A stretch of DNA of 64,000 nt, from contig NC_087064.1 of assembly GCF_963678635.1 (NCBI RefSeq), positions 3,593,926 to 3,657,925 of the forward strand, in the 5' to 3' direction. Under the pieces are notes generated by a model, which did not search any database, was not told the DNA's origin, and worked only from the letters and a program-made list of their open reading frames with translations. Shown piece by piece: positions 34,140-45,505 of the stretch (the first letter of the stretch is position 1; each line of letters starts with the position of its first letter). The position numbers and the translations under genes were made by a program. The stretch is from Symsagittifera roscoffensis. Taxonomy: Eukaryota > Xenacoelomorpha > Acoela > Convolutidae.

Positions 34140-35158
34140 ACGCCTTTCGCTTTGCTCCTGGTACATGGTCCACTTTTTTCGGAGTAAACCTAAGACAGAA
34201 AACCATTTTTTTTGTCCGATCGCAATTCCATAAACAATTATTTAAACATCTCAAAAAAATATAAATCATAAATCGTAAGCAATCTGTTTTCGTCCATAAT
34301 TTCCTTGATTGATTCATATCTACGTTTGAAAAAAAAAGCTCATAAGATTCTTCTTTGTAGTTCGGTAAGGTGAGATTGGGATGTATTGTCGTATAATAAA
34401 ATTCCATAAGTGATTGTAGGAATTACGTATGCTTACTAGAAGCGAAGCATTTACTGATTAGAAAAAACATACCTAGCTTTCCAGACAGTGCCACAAAATT
34501 TGGTGAATTTTTTGCACACATGTTCAATGTGAAATTTGAAAGTAAATATCTAATCGAAAATTGCCTAAATATTTACACACATTTGTAAACTGAACTGAAG
34601 AACCAAAAGCAAAGTAACCTATTGAAAATTTACTTCCAAATTTAATTTTTTGAGTTTTACCTTGGTTGACACAAAGTCCATTGGTTTTAACCATCTATCC
34701 ACTTTATTTAAAGAGCTATCAATGCTATCGCTAATTTTTTCTTACTGCATTGCATATTGTAGTATCAACAGCAAATAGAACAACCTCAGATCCTTCAGCA
34801 TTTTTCGGCAGATCATTTATATGTATTAAAAACAAAAACGGACCTAAAACCGACCCTTGCGGTACTCCACATGACATAGAGTGACTGGAAGATATTTTAT
34901 TTCCAGTTTTAACAAATTGAAACGGGTTTGTAAAGTAATTTTTCAGAAGACAATGAAGCCGGCCTCTAAAGCCCTATTTTTCCAATTTTGCCAAAAAAAG
35001 CTCATGATTTATTGTATCAAATGCTTTTTTGAGATCAACAAGGCTTGATCGACCAACAAATTTTTCGTCCCATCCCTATCTAATAAATTCGGTGAGTTTG
35101 ATTAATGCGGACACGCTTGACTTTTTTTTGAAATCCAAACTGTTTTTCATAATAAACC
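34140..35158 (-). pseudogene. Non-LTR (LINE) reverse transcriptase fragment
   Basis: On the minus strand the order is YEKQFGFQKK, LIKLTEF, VDLKKAFDTINHE, GVPQGSVLGPFLFL, then a damaged catalytic motif (FAVDT where FADDT is usual), followed by CKYLG and, near 34400, a YYTTIHPNL-like segment. This is the palm and thumb of a Jockey/CR1-type reverse transcriptase. Stops and frameshifts run throughout, and the second catalytic-motif Asp is lost, so it is dead. It ends abruptly against the LTR retroelement near 35158. Confidence 0.85.
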
Positions 35159-37150
35159 TTAACTGAACAAATTTCAAACACAATTCCAGATCCAAACCAA
35201 CCATTCTATGCAATGTGCGATGCTTCAAATTTTGGCATCGGCGCAGCATTACTACAATCACATAATAGTACAAATAAAATGAACCTTATATCAGCAAATT
35301 CCCGATTATTCACTCAAGCAGAGCTACGACTCTCAAATCTAATGAGAAAATGTACGGCTATAATTTATACACTTACAGAATATGAATTTGTGATACTTGG
35401 ATCAAAACACCCAACAGTTCTATTCAAAGATCACAAACCAATTATTTTTCTCTTTACACAAAAGTCGAATCCAAATCATAGAGTTTATAGATTTCAACTA
35501 ATTCTAATGAAATTTCCAAACTTACATATAGTTTGGACAGCAGGAAAAAACCTTGCATTACCAGATACATTAAGTAGAAATACGCCACCTGAACTACTCA
35601 CACGAAAAACTACAGTTGAAATACCACAAAATATTAAATTTTATCTCGCAAAAGATGAAACATCACCCCGATTAGAATGCAAATACGCAGTAAAAACTGA
35701 TATTGATCAATCACAGATAAATAACCTACAACATTTCCCACTCTACTTAGATTGCCAGAATAATCACTACGAAGTTGACTTACTAGGAACATCAACTTTT
35801 AAACCAATTCCATACTCACAATGGATAAAAAATAACACTCAACAAAAAAGATTAAAAAACCACCTGTATAAAAAAGACCTTTTTCCCTTAATTGAAAAAG
35901 AAAATCTAACTGATAAAATAAATTTATCAGGACCACAAACAAATGATTCAAAATACACAATAAATCAAGTTTTTGACCTCCATGACCCACTTGACACAAT
36001 TTCCCTATCAAAACTGGAAATTGAAAATATTTTTCTCCCTCCAACAGAGAAAATTACAATTGAACTCTTAAAACAATATCAAAACCTCGATCCAGTAATA
36101 AGACAACTAAAATCATGGCACAAATACAAAACTGAGCCCGTAAAAACAGATACCACAATTTTAGGAAATAAAACACTCCTCCGATATTTCCGAAAATTGA
36201 ATAACACAGCAATCAATGACATTACAAATCTTTTAGAATATCAATTAGATGATTCTAAAATTCCCTGTCTTCCTTTAAGTATGATATTAATAGCTTTAAA
36301 CATCTCACATACACAAAATACTACTAAAGGACACTCCGGATCAGAGAAAACATACTCAAACTTAACACAAAACTTTTATTTCCCAAATGCATCAATTTGG
36401 ATAAAAGTATTATGCAATGATTGTGTAGTATGTCAACTAAATAAACCTTATCCAAATCAAAAACAAATAGCACGAAAACAAGATTTTAAAGGACAAAGTT
36501 TATATTTTAACCATCGCATTTCATTTGATACAAAAGGACCCATTTCACCATCCTCAGAAGGAAACTCCTACATGATGGTAATTGTTGACGCATTTACACA
36601 TTATGTAGCACTCAACCCGGTACCACATTGTAATGCTTATTATGCTTACACGACACTTTATGAACACTGGATAGCTAAATTCGGATTACCCGAAATCTTA
36701 GTTACAGACAACGGTACAGAATTCATAAATAATGATATCATAACACTATGCCACTTATATAACATCAAACATAAACCACGTACATCTCATGCACCTTGGA
36801 CAAACGGTTTAGTCGAAGGTATGAACCGTTCACTACAAGAATATCTCAGATGTATCATAAATGGAAATGATACAAAATACACAGAATGGTCAGCAGATGT
36901 AAAATTATTTCCCTTAGCATATAATTCACAAATCACGACAACTCTAGGAATGTCACCATAAGAAATGGTTTTTAATCAAAAACCACGTAAACCAATTATG
37001 TTTAATGCAATTTCTCATAAAAAAGCACAAGGTTATTGCCAACCAAATAAAGACTCAATTTGTTATAACCTACCTTTACACAAACATGATGAAGATCATT
37101 TTCATCACCCCCAAATTTTTAAATTAGCCTCCGGCACACACACCGAATAG
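35159..37150 (+). pseudogene. pol: Retroelement pol: RNase H and integrase
   Basis: The frame opens upstream of the first Met and reads through an RNase H domain (CDASNFGIGAAL, KDHKPIIFLF, LPDTLSR) and then an integrase with an H..H-C..C zinc domain (GHSG, CNDCVVCQ) and the three DDE positions (ISFDTKGP, VTDNGTEF, GLVEGMN). The RNase H glutamate is apparently replaced (LMRKCTAI). A TAA at 36959 and a TAG at 37148 interrupt the same frame; GMSP before the first stop and EMVFNQKP after it are contiguous Ty3/Gypsy sequence. The reverse transcriptase is missing on the left. Known role: removal of the RNA strand and insertion of cDNA. Confidence 0.88.
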
Positions 37151-37175
37151 ATTTTAAATAGAGATAAAAAACACA

Positions 37176-37844
37176 ATGAAATTTACCAAAAAACACCAAA
37201 AAATTGTTACAAAGCAAAATAATAACGACCAAATTAATTCACGTTTTACACCAGCCACAGACTTAAAAATTGGAACATTTGTCTTAATACCTAATTTTAA
37301 TACACAAAAAGGAATTTCTAAAAAATTACAACCCCCTCGTAAAGGACCATACCAAATAATTGCCAAACCCACTGACGTCACGTATAAACTCACCGATTCA
37401 AATCAAAAAGAAATTGTTCGACATCGAAACAATCTATTGCCCTACTACCCAAAAGAGTACGCACTACGCGAATTAACTCAATTATATTCTTTCACAGGTT
37501 TAAAAATTATTCAAAATCATCCACATACGGAAAAAAAAGTAGGTGAACAACACAACATTCATCATGAAAAACAAAATACAAAACCAACTACAATTCAAAA
37601 CAATACAAAAGCACCAGATCAAAAAAAACCTCAAAAAGAAAAAAAAAATAGGAAAATGATAGAAAAAATTCTACCACAAGAACAAGTAGAGAAATCAGAA
37701 CATAGAGAATCATCACGACTTAGAAATCAACCACGTAAAAACTACAAAACGTTCATCCCACAATCTAAAATATTAAGAAAGTTGAATTTCAAAAACAACT
37801 TTAATTTTATAATTAATAATCCTTGCACCTCTGGATCATATTGA
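37176..37844 (+). pseudogene. pol: Integrase C-terminus (GPY/F-like) and basic tail
   Basis: 222 codons in a shifted frame relative to the upstream integrase. PRKGPYQIIAKPTDVTYKL is a GPY/F-type module that follows the catalytic core in many Ty3/Gypsy integrases. A Lys/Gln-rich tail follows, ending near SGSY. The start Met is internal to the original polyprotein. Confidence 0.8.
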
Positions 37845-38702
37845 ACTTTCATTTTTCAAAATAACATGCTGACAAAACACGCAACAATTCTAGTTCAAAT
37901 TCAGCCAATAGGATTCATTCAATCCGTCACCTTCTATAACTATAACACCAACCAAACTCCAGGCATATCTATAACTATAACTTTACAACCTCCAGGTCAA
38001 AAATAAGCAAACCGCTCAAACTTGACAACTAAAATAAATACCAACATAATATCATAACCCTACCTTATCTAATAACGCAAAGATCAACAATATTTTCACA
38101 ACTTAGACCTCAAAAAACCTCCAACCAAAAATGATAAATTAGCCTAAAGTAAATATACGACCGTATTCATTTGGCCTAAAGTACAAAAATCTTAAAAATA
38201 CCCCAGATCATCTGACAAATAAAAATAAAGTAAAGAAGACCTCCCAAACACCATAAAATTAGCCTCAAACATTTTTTCACAAAACTCAAACCACTTGTCA
38301 AAAAATCAACAAATAACTCAACCACACTTGAATCTCGCCTCAAACAACAAAAATGTTCGACAAAGAAAATCATTTCTTAAATGCTCTTCTCTCAATCAGT
38401 CAATCTCTTTAAAAATACAATTTTCAACATTTTCATAAACTTTTTCATAATAAAACTTTTATTCATATTTCTATTTGATACCTTTGAAGCTTTTATAATA
38501 ATTTTAATCATTTTTAAAACATTTTTTTATTTTTCTACTCCCTATTTGAAATATATCTCCAACTTTCCCAAATCATTTACCATATTCACAGGTACGATAA
38601 CTGGAAGATTATTTAAATGATACGAACAATTTTTAGTAGAACAGATATTTTTTTACTATTTGTAATTTTTGTAACATTTTTATCATCCCTAATATTGACA
38701 AT
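37845..38702 (+). other. Retroelement spacer
   Basis: Between pol and the Ser/Pro-rich ORF. Stop-rich, with two short hydrophobic frames at 38381-38620 and 38617-38799 that could be remnants of a small membrane protein, but the evidence is only composition. Confidence 0.4.
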
Positions 38703-39931
38703 GTGCAAATGTATAAAAAAGGCAATAATCACATTCGCTTTAGCAACAATCCTTCAGAATACTACAATAAACATAAATTTTTCCAAGAGAAAAAATTAAT
38801 CAAAAAATTTTCAAAAATTGTTAACCAACAATCACAGAATCAGTCTTCAACGACATCATCCCAAGAAAACCCGACAATACCTACAACTACCCAAAACCCC
38901 CAAACATCCACACGAATTTCTTTCCAAGATAACCCATACACTTTTGAAGAACGACACGCTCGCTTATCCGAACCATTAGAACCAGTTCAGCGACAGGCAC
39001 CCCTAAGTGAACCAACATATAACTTGTACCCAACATTACCACAAGAATTAGGTAGAATAAGAAACATTAGTCAAAACCAAAATACGGTTGAAATAAATAG
39101 ACAAATAATACATCCACGACGAAATAGAAATTTTCAAACCCCCGAGTTCATTTTGACATACCCCAATCACCAACACCAATTACTCCAGAAAACCCAAATA
39201 GTACATTACCAGAAACTCCCCTACTCCTTTCACAACGTAGCACCTCTAGTATACCCTCAGATTACTTAGGTTCAACACCATCATCTGAACAAATACGTGA
39301 AAATCCCTTTAACCCCCCCAATCTCACAGCACGACTACCATATTGGACAACGCACTCATTTACACAAGGTGAACCAAACTTAGTAAACGACCCAATAGAT
39401 ATTTCCACGGATACAACAACATCATCATCACTACCAGAAACACTATCGCTACCATCAACACCATCATTAAGCCAGATTTCACCGACGCCTTTCCCTTTAA
39501 ATTTTCCAAATAACCTCGACGATAGATATCGAGAACAATCGTCAACAAATATCCCTTTAAGATTAGATTGGAATACATTCACAGCACCCCCACCATTATT
39601 TGGACAACATCAAGAAAGTAACCGACTCCACAGTTGGGCACTCAATAGACTACATTATAGACAAGATATCCACGAAGACATTCGTGAACATAACATCCAA
39701 ATACTCCAACAAAATAGTCTCCAATTAAAATTCGAAATCACAATTAAACTAAATAAAATTGTTCAACATCCTTACCCATTAAGACCACCCATTATAACAG
39801 CTCAATTGCTACCACCACCATTTATAACAACTGAAGTGATATATAAGTACGACAGATATACCAAAAACTCAATTGGTTACATCACATTTTATAACCCATA
39901 CTCAGGATTATCATACACATGTATTTTCTAA
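38703..39931 (+). pseudogene. Ser/Pro/Thr-rich retroelement ORF before env
   Basis: Open from 38703 to about 39160 and then, after one frameshift, to TAA at 39929. The N-terminal two-thirds is Ser, Thr, Pro and Gln rich; the last 120 codons look folded (DWNTFTAPPPLF, LHYRQDIHEDIREHNIQILQ, FITTEVIYKYDRYTKN). The last codons overlap the env start in another frame. No homology recognised. Its position between pol and env is unusual, where most Ty3/Gypsy elements have nothing. Confidence 0.6.
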
Positions 39932-41018
39932 AATTATTAATATTTCAACACGTCTTTTTTCTAATATTTTCCGATCAGATCACAAATCCATCTCTTTGCA
40001 CAGGACCCCAGGATTTATTAGTAACGCACTACGATTGTGAAGAAAATGAACAAAAAACACTATAAATTTACAGCAACATTTTCCGAAAAGAAAGTACATT
40101 GTTCACAAGTTTCAAACGGAAATAAAAACCGACTTGATCACGAATCATTCTACCAAAGTAATATAGAACGACTTCTACATCTAAATCCCGATGATTGTAA
40201 AAACGAACTACTCAGACTAAACATCACGAGAAATAAAAACACGGACAGAAAAATAGTAAATTTTCAAGTCTTTGCCGATTCTGTACATCAAGCAGAACTT
40301 GAAAGATATCAAGGACATATAAAACTAGATGAAAAATACCCATACAACGGCGCAAACGGAAAATTAACTTATGACATACACGATAAACACTGGATACCAC
40401 ACATTGGATTAAATAATCCCTCAAACTGCAAAGCAGACACAAAAAACAAAGGATATCAAGAAATAATGTTTTTCGATTGGAAAATACAACTCGAAAAAGT
40501 CCAACTCACACGAGATTCATCAGACAACACAATGATCTATGAAGGAATTAGATTACCTTGCAAAATCGATCAAGGTTATTGTGACCCTACAACACAGACA
40601 CAAGCAACAATTGTTTGGTTTCCCGAAGATACATGCACAACATTTCAAGTAGCGAAAATACACGCTCGAATGATAAAATTTCACAAAAAATATTTTATAG
40701 AATCAATTCCGTACGAACAAGTAAATCCATCCCGAAAACAAAGTACTGATTTTAGAAATATCCATAGTATAGAAAATAAATTAGATGGTTTCCAAATCTA
40801 TCAAGAAACAGAAATTGCATGCAAAAACAGAAACCCACTTTACAAAACACAATATTCTGAAATACTAGTTGAATACGAAAAAGGTTTCGACATGACCACT
40901 GGAAAAATAAAAGTTGACCCTTATGCCACAGGTCACCCTCTACACGAAGGAACATCATACATACCAGTTAACTTTCAAAGGAGCACAGGTCAACCTGGTG
41001 GAAAACTAAAGCCACATG
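39919..41018 (+). pseudogene. env: Env-like glycoprotein, N-terminal part, cut by the Polinton
   Basis: ATG at 39919 begins a signal-peptide-like stretch (MYFLKLLIFQHVFFLIFSD), then a TAA at about 40062 breaks the frame. The larger frame (from 40037) is open to the Polinton insertion point. It is cysteine-bearing and ectodomain-like with several N-glycosylation sites. A Cys-Gly-Cys-Trp pattern (KIDQGYCDPT, VWFPEDTC) suggests a class of viral surface glycoprotein, which I cannot assign. Known role of the class: attachment and membrane fusion. Here it is disrupted by a frame break and by the insertion. Confidence 0.65.
41013..41018. repeat. Target-site duplication, left copy
   Basis: CACATG, identical to 58099-58104. 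Six bp is the standard Polinton duplication. Confidence 0.95.
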
Positions 41019-41290
41019 AGTAGTAGAAGGGTGAGCTGATCAGGGGGGGGGGGGGGGTAGGGTGCCTGCGGACCCCCATGTTTTAACATAGGCTATAGAG
41101 TATCCGGTCCGCAGGCTATGTATTAAGATAGGTTATAGATTTTCCAATGTATTAGGATAGGGAATAGGTTTCCCAATGTATTAAGATACGAGGTTTCAGA
41201 TGGTAAGTTTCAGAAAAGTTTTTGGCGCCCGAATTTTTTGAGCTCGATTTTGCCGATATTTTCGTTTCTTAGCTAACTTCTACGATTTGT
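41019..41290. repeat. Polinton left terminal inverted repeat
   Basis: Pairs with 57830-58098. Contains a poly-G run at 41044-41057, CCTGCGGACCCCCAT, TATAGAGTATCCGGTCCGCA and GGCGCCCGAATTTTTT, all found inverted on the right with few changes. A GGTAAGTTTCAGA motif begins here and recurs several times to about 41480. Confidence 0.93.
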
Positions 41291-42325
41291 GATATGTAAA
41301 GACTATCTTGTCTTACCAAAATTCGGTTTGGTAAGTTTCAGAAGGTAAGTTTCAGAAAATTTTTTGAAAGTTTTGTAAGTTTTACTTGCAAATACAATTT
41401 AAGCTTGAAAAAACTTTTTTATATCAAAAAATCGAAAAATTTTTTTTGGATGGTAAGTTTCAGATGGTAAGTTTCGACAAAAATTAAGCTTCGATTTAGA
41501 GTATGGGATCATAAACTAATATATCACAGAATATTTTTTTCTCGAAAGAATCTTAAATTCTTATTTCATGTTATTTATTTTCCCTCAGGTTATCTGGGGA
41601 AAATTGTCAAGAGGGGATTATCTTTGACAGGTTAGTTATTCCGCTCCACGGGATATCAGGGGAATCTTGACAGCTCCTCACGGTTGATTACTTTTATATC
41701 CCACTTAATCGTTTTCCCCCAGGTTATCTGGAGAACGGATGACAGGTTCATTACACTTATTAATTTTATGATTTATTTTATTTTTTTTTCACATAATTAT
41801 CTCACTTATTTTTACCTCAACTGGTTTATTTATTCTGTCATATATCTAGCTACGATTCATTTCAGTTCTTTTTCATCACTTTGTCTTTAATCTTTAAAAA
41901 ATTCTTTGAAATTCCCAAATTTTCCAAAAAATTATCATCCAAACTTATCAATTGCTCTGCCACGGTAAAAGTTTAAACTGAGAAAAACATAGTATCATAT
42001 TGTTTTTTGGTTCTGATTTTTTTTGTGTAATAATTTTTCCATCTTTCTCAGAGTAAACTTTTAAGAAAAATATACAAACTACTAGAAGTTGGTTACAATT
42101 TTCGTAAATTTATCTACTCTATCGTTAATTCTTTCAATTGGGCGACTACAACATCCATATTCCATCGTCATTCTCCGTATTTCATCAAAGGGTTAGTTGC
42201 TAAAATGCTTTTCGTAAAAAAATTTAAAGAATTTAAAAAGTTAAATTTTATAAATAATTAAACAATTCACTACATCGTATAGTAAAATTACTGCAAAAAT
42301 TTACACTTACAAAAAAAATGCACTT
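41291..42325. other. Polinton subterminal non-coding region
   Basis: No gene seen. GGTAAGTTTCAGA-like motifs occur to about 41480, and CCC(C)CAGGTTATCTGG(A/G)GAA appears twice (about 41585 and 41716). Confidence 0.6.
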
Positions 42326-42724
42326 TTACATAAAATTACTGATAAAATTCAAAACATACACATCATGAACATTATTCAAGTTCTTTTGGAAGAATTTAAA
42401 AAGGAGAAACGCTGAATAAATTGCGTAAAAACCACACAAATTATCAGTCTTTTGTATTTTTCGAGGAACCATTCGTCGAAACTTTTTCGTCAAAAAAGGG
42501 TAAGTTGATCTCTTTCTTCCCAAAGAATCTGCAAAGTAGTAGCTTTTATTCATTCGAGCAATCATAATCCAGTTTTTTCCTCTATCATTGCTTGGGGCTG
42601 AGTTAATAATTGCAAAAGAGTATTTTGTTAGTTGAGGTACTGTATCAGAAGGGTATGATCCCATGTACTTGAACCTGAGCTCTGGAATTCTTTCAATAAT
42701 TTGCAAAAGTGAAAAGTTTTCCAT
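42326..42724 (-). CDS. Adenain-like cysteine protease, probably inactive
   Basis: 132 codons from Met at 42724. The order KYSFAIINSA, GKNWIMIARM, YYFADSLGR, and QKTDNLCGFYAIYS matches the Polinton/adenovirus maturation protease. The Asp, Gln and nucleophile Cys are present. The catalytic His, expected just before the tryptophan of the first motif, is Asn here. Known role: cleaving capsid proteins during virion maturation. An upstream in-frame Met (42820) would add a hydrophobic leader; I prefer the internal start as it begins just before the conserved part. Confidence 0.85.
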   Translation of the reverse strand: MENFSLLQIIERIPELRFKYMGSYPSDTVPQLTKYSFAIINSAPSNDRGKNWIMIARMNKSYYFADSLGRKRSTYPFLTKKFRRMVPRKIQKTDNLCGFYAIYSAFLLFKFFQKNLNNVHDVYVLNFISNFM

Positions 42725-42783
42725 CTTTGCAATTGTAGGCTGATTTACAGCTAAAAATGAAATTGATAGTTTGATAGTGTACT

Positions 42784-43065
42784 TTAGGTTAAAAAAAAGG
42801 AAGAATAATGACTTACACAAGCCTTATATAGTGGGCAAAGTTTATTGATTACTGTTTTACAGTCTAGGTTGAAAAAGTGTCTCGGGTTTTCAACTAAACA
42901 GCATTCCTTCTCTATTTTTTCTGGAGCTTTAGGTCTGAAGAAAAACAATATAGATAGTACAGAGATAATAACAAAGAAAAGTACCAAAAAAAATACAACA
43001 TTTTTATAGGAACCTGAAAACTCAAAAAAACTAAATATTTTTAGCGACTGTTCCGAATTTGTCAA
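42784..43065 (-). CDS. Small membrane protein, unknown
   Basis: 93 codons with one strong membrane segment (VVFFLVLFFVIISVLSILFF) and a Cys-rich C-terminus. Sits between protease and capsid gene on the same strand and overlaps the capsid end by about 35 bp. No family recognised, so its reality is uncertain. Confidence 0.4.
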   Translation of the reverse strand: MTNSEQSLKIFSFFEFSGSYKNVVFFLVLFFVIISVLSILFFFRPKAPEKIEKECCLVENPRHFFNLDCKTVINKLCPLYKACVSHYSSFFLT

Positions 43066-44252
43066 TTTGAATATTTGATAGTCTTTCTCCCAAGGTTATC
43101 ACTTCCGTTACTTGCTCCAAGGGAAATTGGAAAAACATTTCTAATCTCAAGCTTTCTCCACTAAGTTCTGGATAATGCAAGTGTTCAGAGGCATCCTGTA
43201 GTGAAGTCAAGTCGAAAACTAGAATATAGTGATTTTGAAAATCTTCCATAGGAAGAGCTGGAAAACCTTCGTTAAACTGCATTGCTTTCATTGTTGTAAC
43301 ATAGGGTCGACAAGGAGAAGTTGAATCTAATGAAATATATGCTCTTCCACCCCGAATAATTCTAAGCTCTCTCAAATGAAATTGTTGATAATTGAAAGGA
43401 TTTTCATGACAAGATCCCGCAACAGCCGAATTTGTGTTCATTGCAACAACTATTATTGAAAACATTGGGGCATTACTGAAAACATTTTCCTGAATAAACT
43501 GGTTTTGACGAGATGGAATGATAAAAGTTCTTGCTATAGTTTCTATGTAATTGTAATGAGCAGGTTCCCTTTCCAGATTCCATTGCAAATATTGATGAAT
43601 AGGTTCAGCTACTAAAACTCTTCTTGTAAACAGTGAACAGTCAACTATTTTCAGACTGACATTTGGATTATCAGATAACATGTAAAAATTAGGTCTGGCT
43701 CGAATAAGTTTAATTCGAACTTTGGTATTTGGTAGCAACAGTTTTTCGCAAGTAAACAAATCAATGGCGAGCCTCCCATAGAGTGAAAAAGTTATCCCTG
43801 TTCCCAAGGAATTTGTTTACTTCTGTGCCTTATGAGGATATAACCCATTGGCATTGTAAACCATTGTATCGTTAAAATAAACTTCACAGTTGGAGAATAG
43901 AGAATGTAGTAGATTGTTTACATAAGTTGAGTAAAATTAATTGTGGTTCCTCATCTGAATCTTCCTCCGATTTTGCTTTATGTTCTGCTTTTTCTTTTTT
44001 GAAAGCATCAAACAATCTTAATTGGAATAGTTGAAGCTTTAAGCTAAGATGGGTATCACGCATATCCAAGTAGAGATTACGATCCGTTTCAAATTCAAAC
44101 TCAATACTACTTTCATCCAGAGAAGTACTGGGGAATACTTCTTGTGTGTAAGATGACATAATTGTTTCCAAAACTGGGACTTTATCAAAAATCTCCAAAG
44201 AAGAATTTGTAAACGCTCCGTACCGAAAATGAATACTTTTATTTACACTCAT
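43031..44252 (-). pseudogene. Polinton major capsid protein (double jelly-roll), broken
   Basis: Start at 44252 overlaps the stop of the core-protein gene (ATGA). The N-terminal frame (44252-43884) has the SSIEFEFETDRNLYLDMRDT motif. The chain then continues in another frame (HSLFSNCEVYFND, near 43900) and resumes at 43807 in the C-terminal frame (GRLAIDLF, ANTS-like SCHENPFNYQQF, LRLEMFFQFPLEQVTEV). A segment expected between about 43830 and 43810 is missing, so there is a frameshift and an internal deletion. Known role: main shell protein. This copy cannot make an intact one. Confidence 0.9.
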
Positions 44253-44617
44253 TTTATCTTGTCAAAAATGTCTTTGCGAGAGCGACTGATTTTTGAACTA
44301 CTCTTTCGAGAAAGGGTTCTTCTTGTTCTACGCTTGCATTTCTTTTTTCCACCTCCCAGCTGTTTTCGAACTGTTTTTGTTCCAACATCTTTTGCAAACG
44401 TTTTGAGTTTTTTTCGTCCACTGACAACTTCTCCAATCTCTGGAGCGGCAATTTCAAATAAATCTGCTCCGATTCTTTTTGCAGCTGGGACTATATATTT
44501 TTTAATGAAGGGAATTGCAGTTCTCCTAAGAGTTTGTGCAAGAGCACCAAAACTTCTTCCACGCTGCCTTGCATGTCAACGACAAATAGGAAAATTAGCT
44601 GAACTTTGAGCAACCAT
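44249..44617 (-). pseudogene. Polinton core/pX-like basic protein, interrupted by TGA
   Basis: 122 codons from Met at 44617 with a TGA at 44576-44578. After it comes QRGRSFGALAQTLRRTAIPF, then KTFAKDVGTKTVRKQ and a Lys/Arg-rich tail. This is the short basic protein next to the capsid gene in Polintons, thought to be a DNA-binding core or minor virion protein like adenovirus pX/VI. A longer reading frame on the opposite strand is a shadow. Confidence 0.75.
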
Positions 44618-44760
44618 TTCGTATGAAGTATAAATCAAACATGATTATCCGAAATCTTGCGAAACAAGAGTACAACTCGTGTAATTCCTACGGACACAAA
44701 AGGAATTTTTTCTCCTGTGGTATCCCTTATTTCTATTTTTATGCTGTGGAAAAAGTTTTT

Positions 44761-45462
44761 TCATAATTTTTTAAATTGTAGATTTGTGAAGGATTGATAG
44801 TTCATGTACTGTCCTGTAGATATTATGTCTCCATTTTTTACTTTGGAAATGAAAGGAATACAACGCAGTAATGGAGTTTTTGTATCGCCTACTATATTAT
44901 ATTCTATAATATCACTATAAATCATTAAGGAATGTATTCTCAAAATGTCGTAAGAATACTGAGGATAATGTGGTCCTTTTCCTTTCATTATAACACCTGT
45001 CTGATTTTGTTCTAAATCACAACCAAAAATGTGACTCAAATCAGCACTTTCAATTATAAACACTGATTGATCCTCAGGTAAATGAATGGCAACTTTTTGT
45101 GTAATCTTATCTACTGATACAAAAATTCCGTTATATTCATGTTTTTGTGCGCCTATACGTTTTCGAACTTTGTCATTCATGGCTACAACTATATCAACAA
45201 TACTTGGATACAATCCAGGTTCAACATGCATCGGTTGAATCTTTCTTTTTTCCTCAGGACTTTCTCGTCCATCTACGAAAGTAAACTTTCCCTCTGTAAC
45301 GTTTTGGTACAAAGAAGGGTACGATATTTCTGAAATAGCAACCTCCCATTCTCCTTTTAGATGTATTTGTTCCGGTAGAAAATTTGTAAAGGAACTAAGA
45401 CTGTTATTCGGATAACAATTAAAAGAAGCATTAGAAACTAGCTCAATAGTAAAAGAATCCAT
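44761..45462 (-). CDS. Polinton minor capsid (penton-like) protein
   Basis: 233 codons from MDSFTIELVS, intact. Conserved order: SFTNFLPEQIHLKGEWEVAI, EISYPSLYQNV, then HSLMIYSDIIEYNIVGDTKT and PLLRCIPF. This single jelly-roll family forms the pentons of Polinton capsids. An upstream Met at 45486 would add 8 residues; I chose the inner one because the conserved start follows it directly. Confidence 0.92.
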   Translation of the reverse strand: MDSFTIELVSNASFNCYPNNSLSSFTNFLPEQIHLKGEWEVAISEISYPSLYQNVTEGKFTFVDGRESPEEKRKIQPMHVEPGLYPSIVDIVVAMNDKVRKRIGAQKHEYNGIFVSVDKITQKVAIHLPEDQSVFIIESADLSHIFGCDLEQNQTGVIMKGKGPHYPQYSYDILRIHSLMIYSDIIEYNIVGDTKTPLLRCIPFISKVKNGDIISTGQYMNYQSFTNLQFKKL

Positions 45463-45505
45463 GACAACTGATCGATAGAAACTCAATTTAAAAAATGACT
45501 TACCA

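Noticed and set aside
41684-41890. 68-codon ORF in the Polinton sub-terminal region
   Set aside because: Hydrophobic low-complexity frame with no counterpart that I recognise; background composition explains it.
44229-44609. 126-codon plus-strand ORF in the Polinton
   Set aside because: Shadow of the basic core-protein gene on the minus strand, whose Lys/Arg-rich tail explains it.
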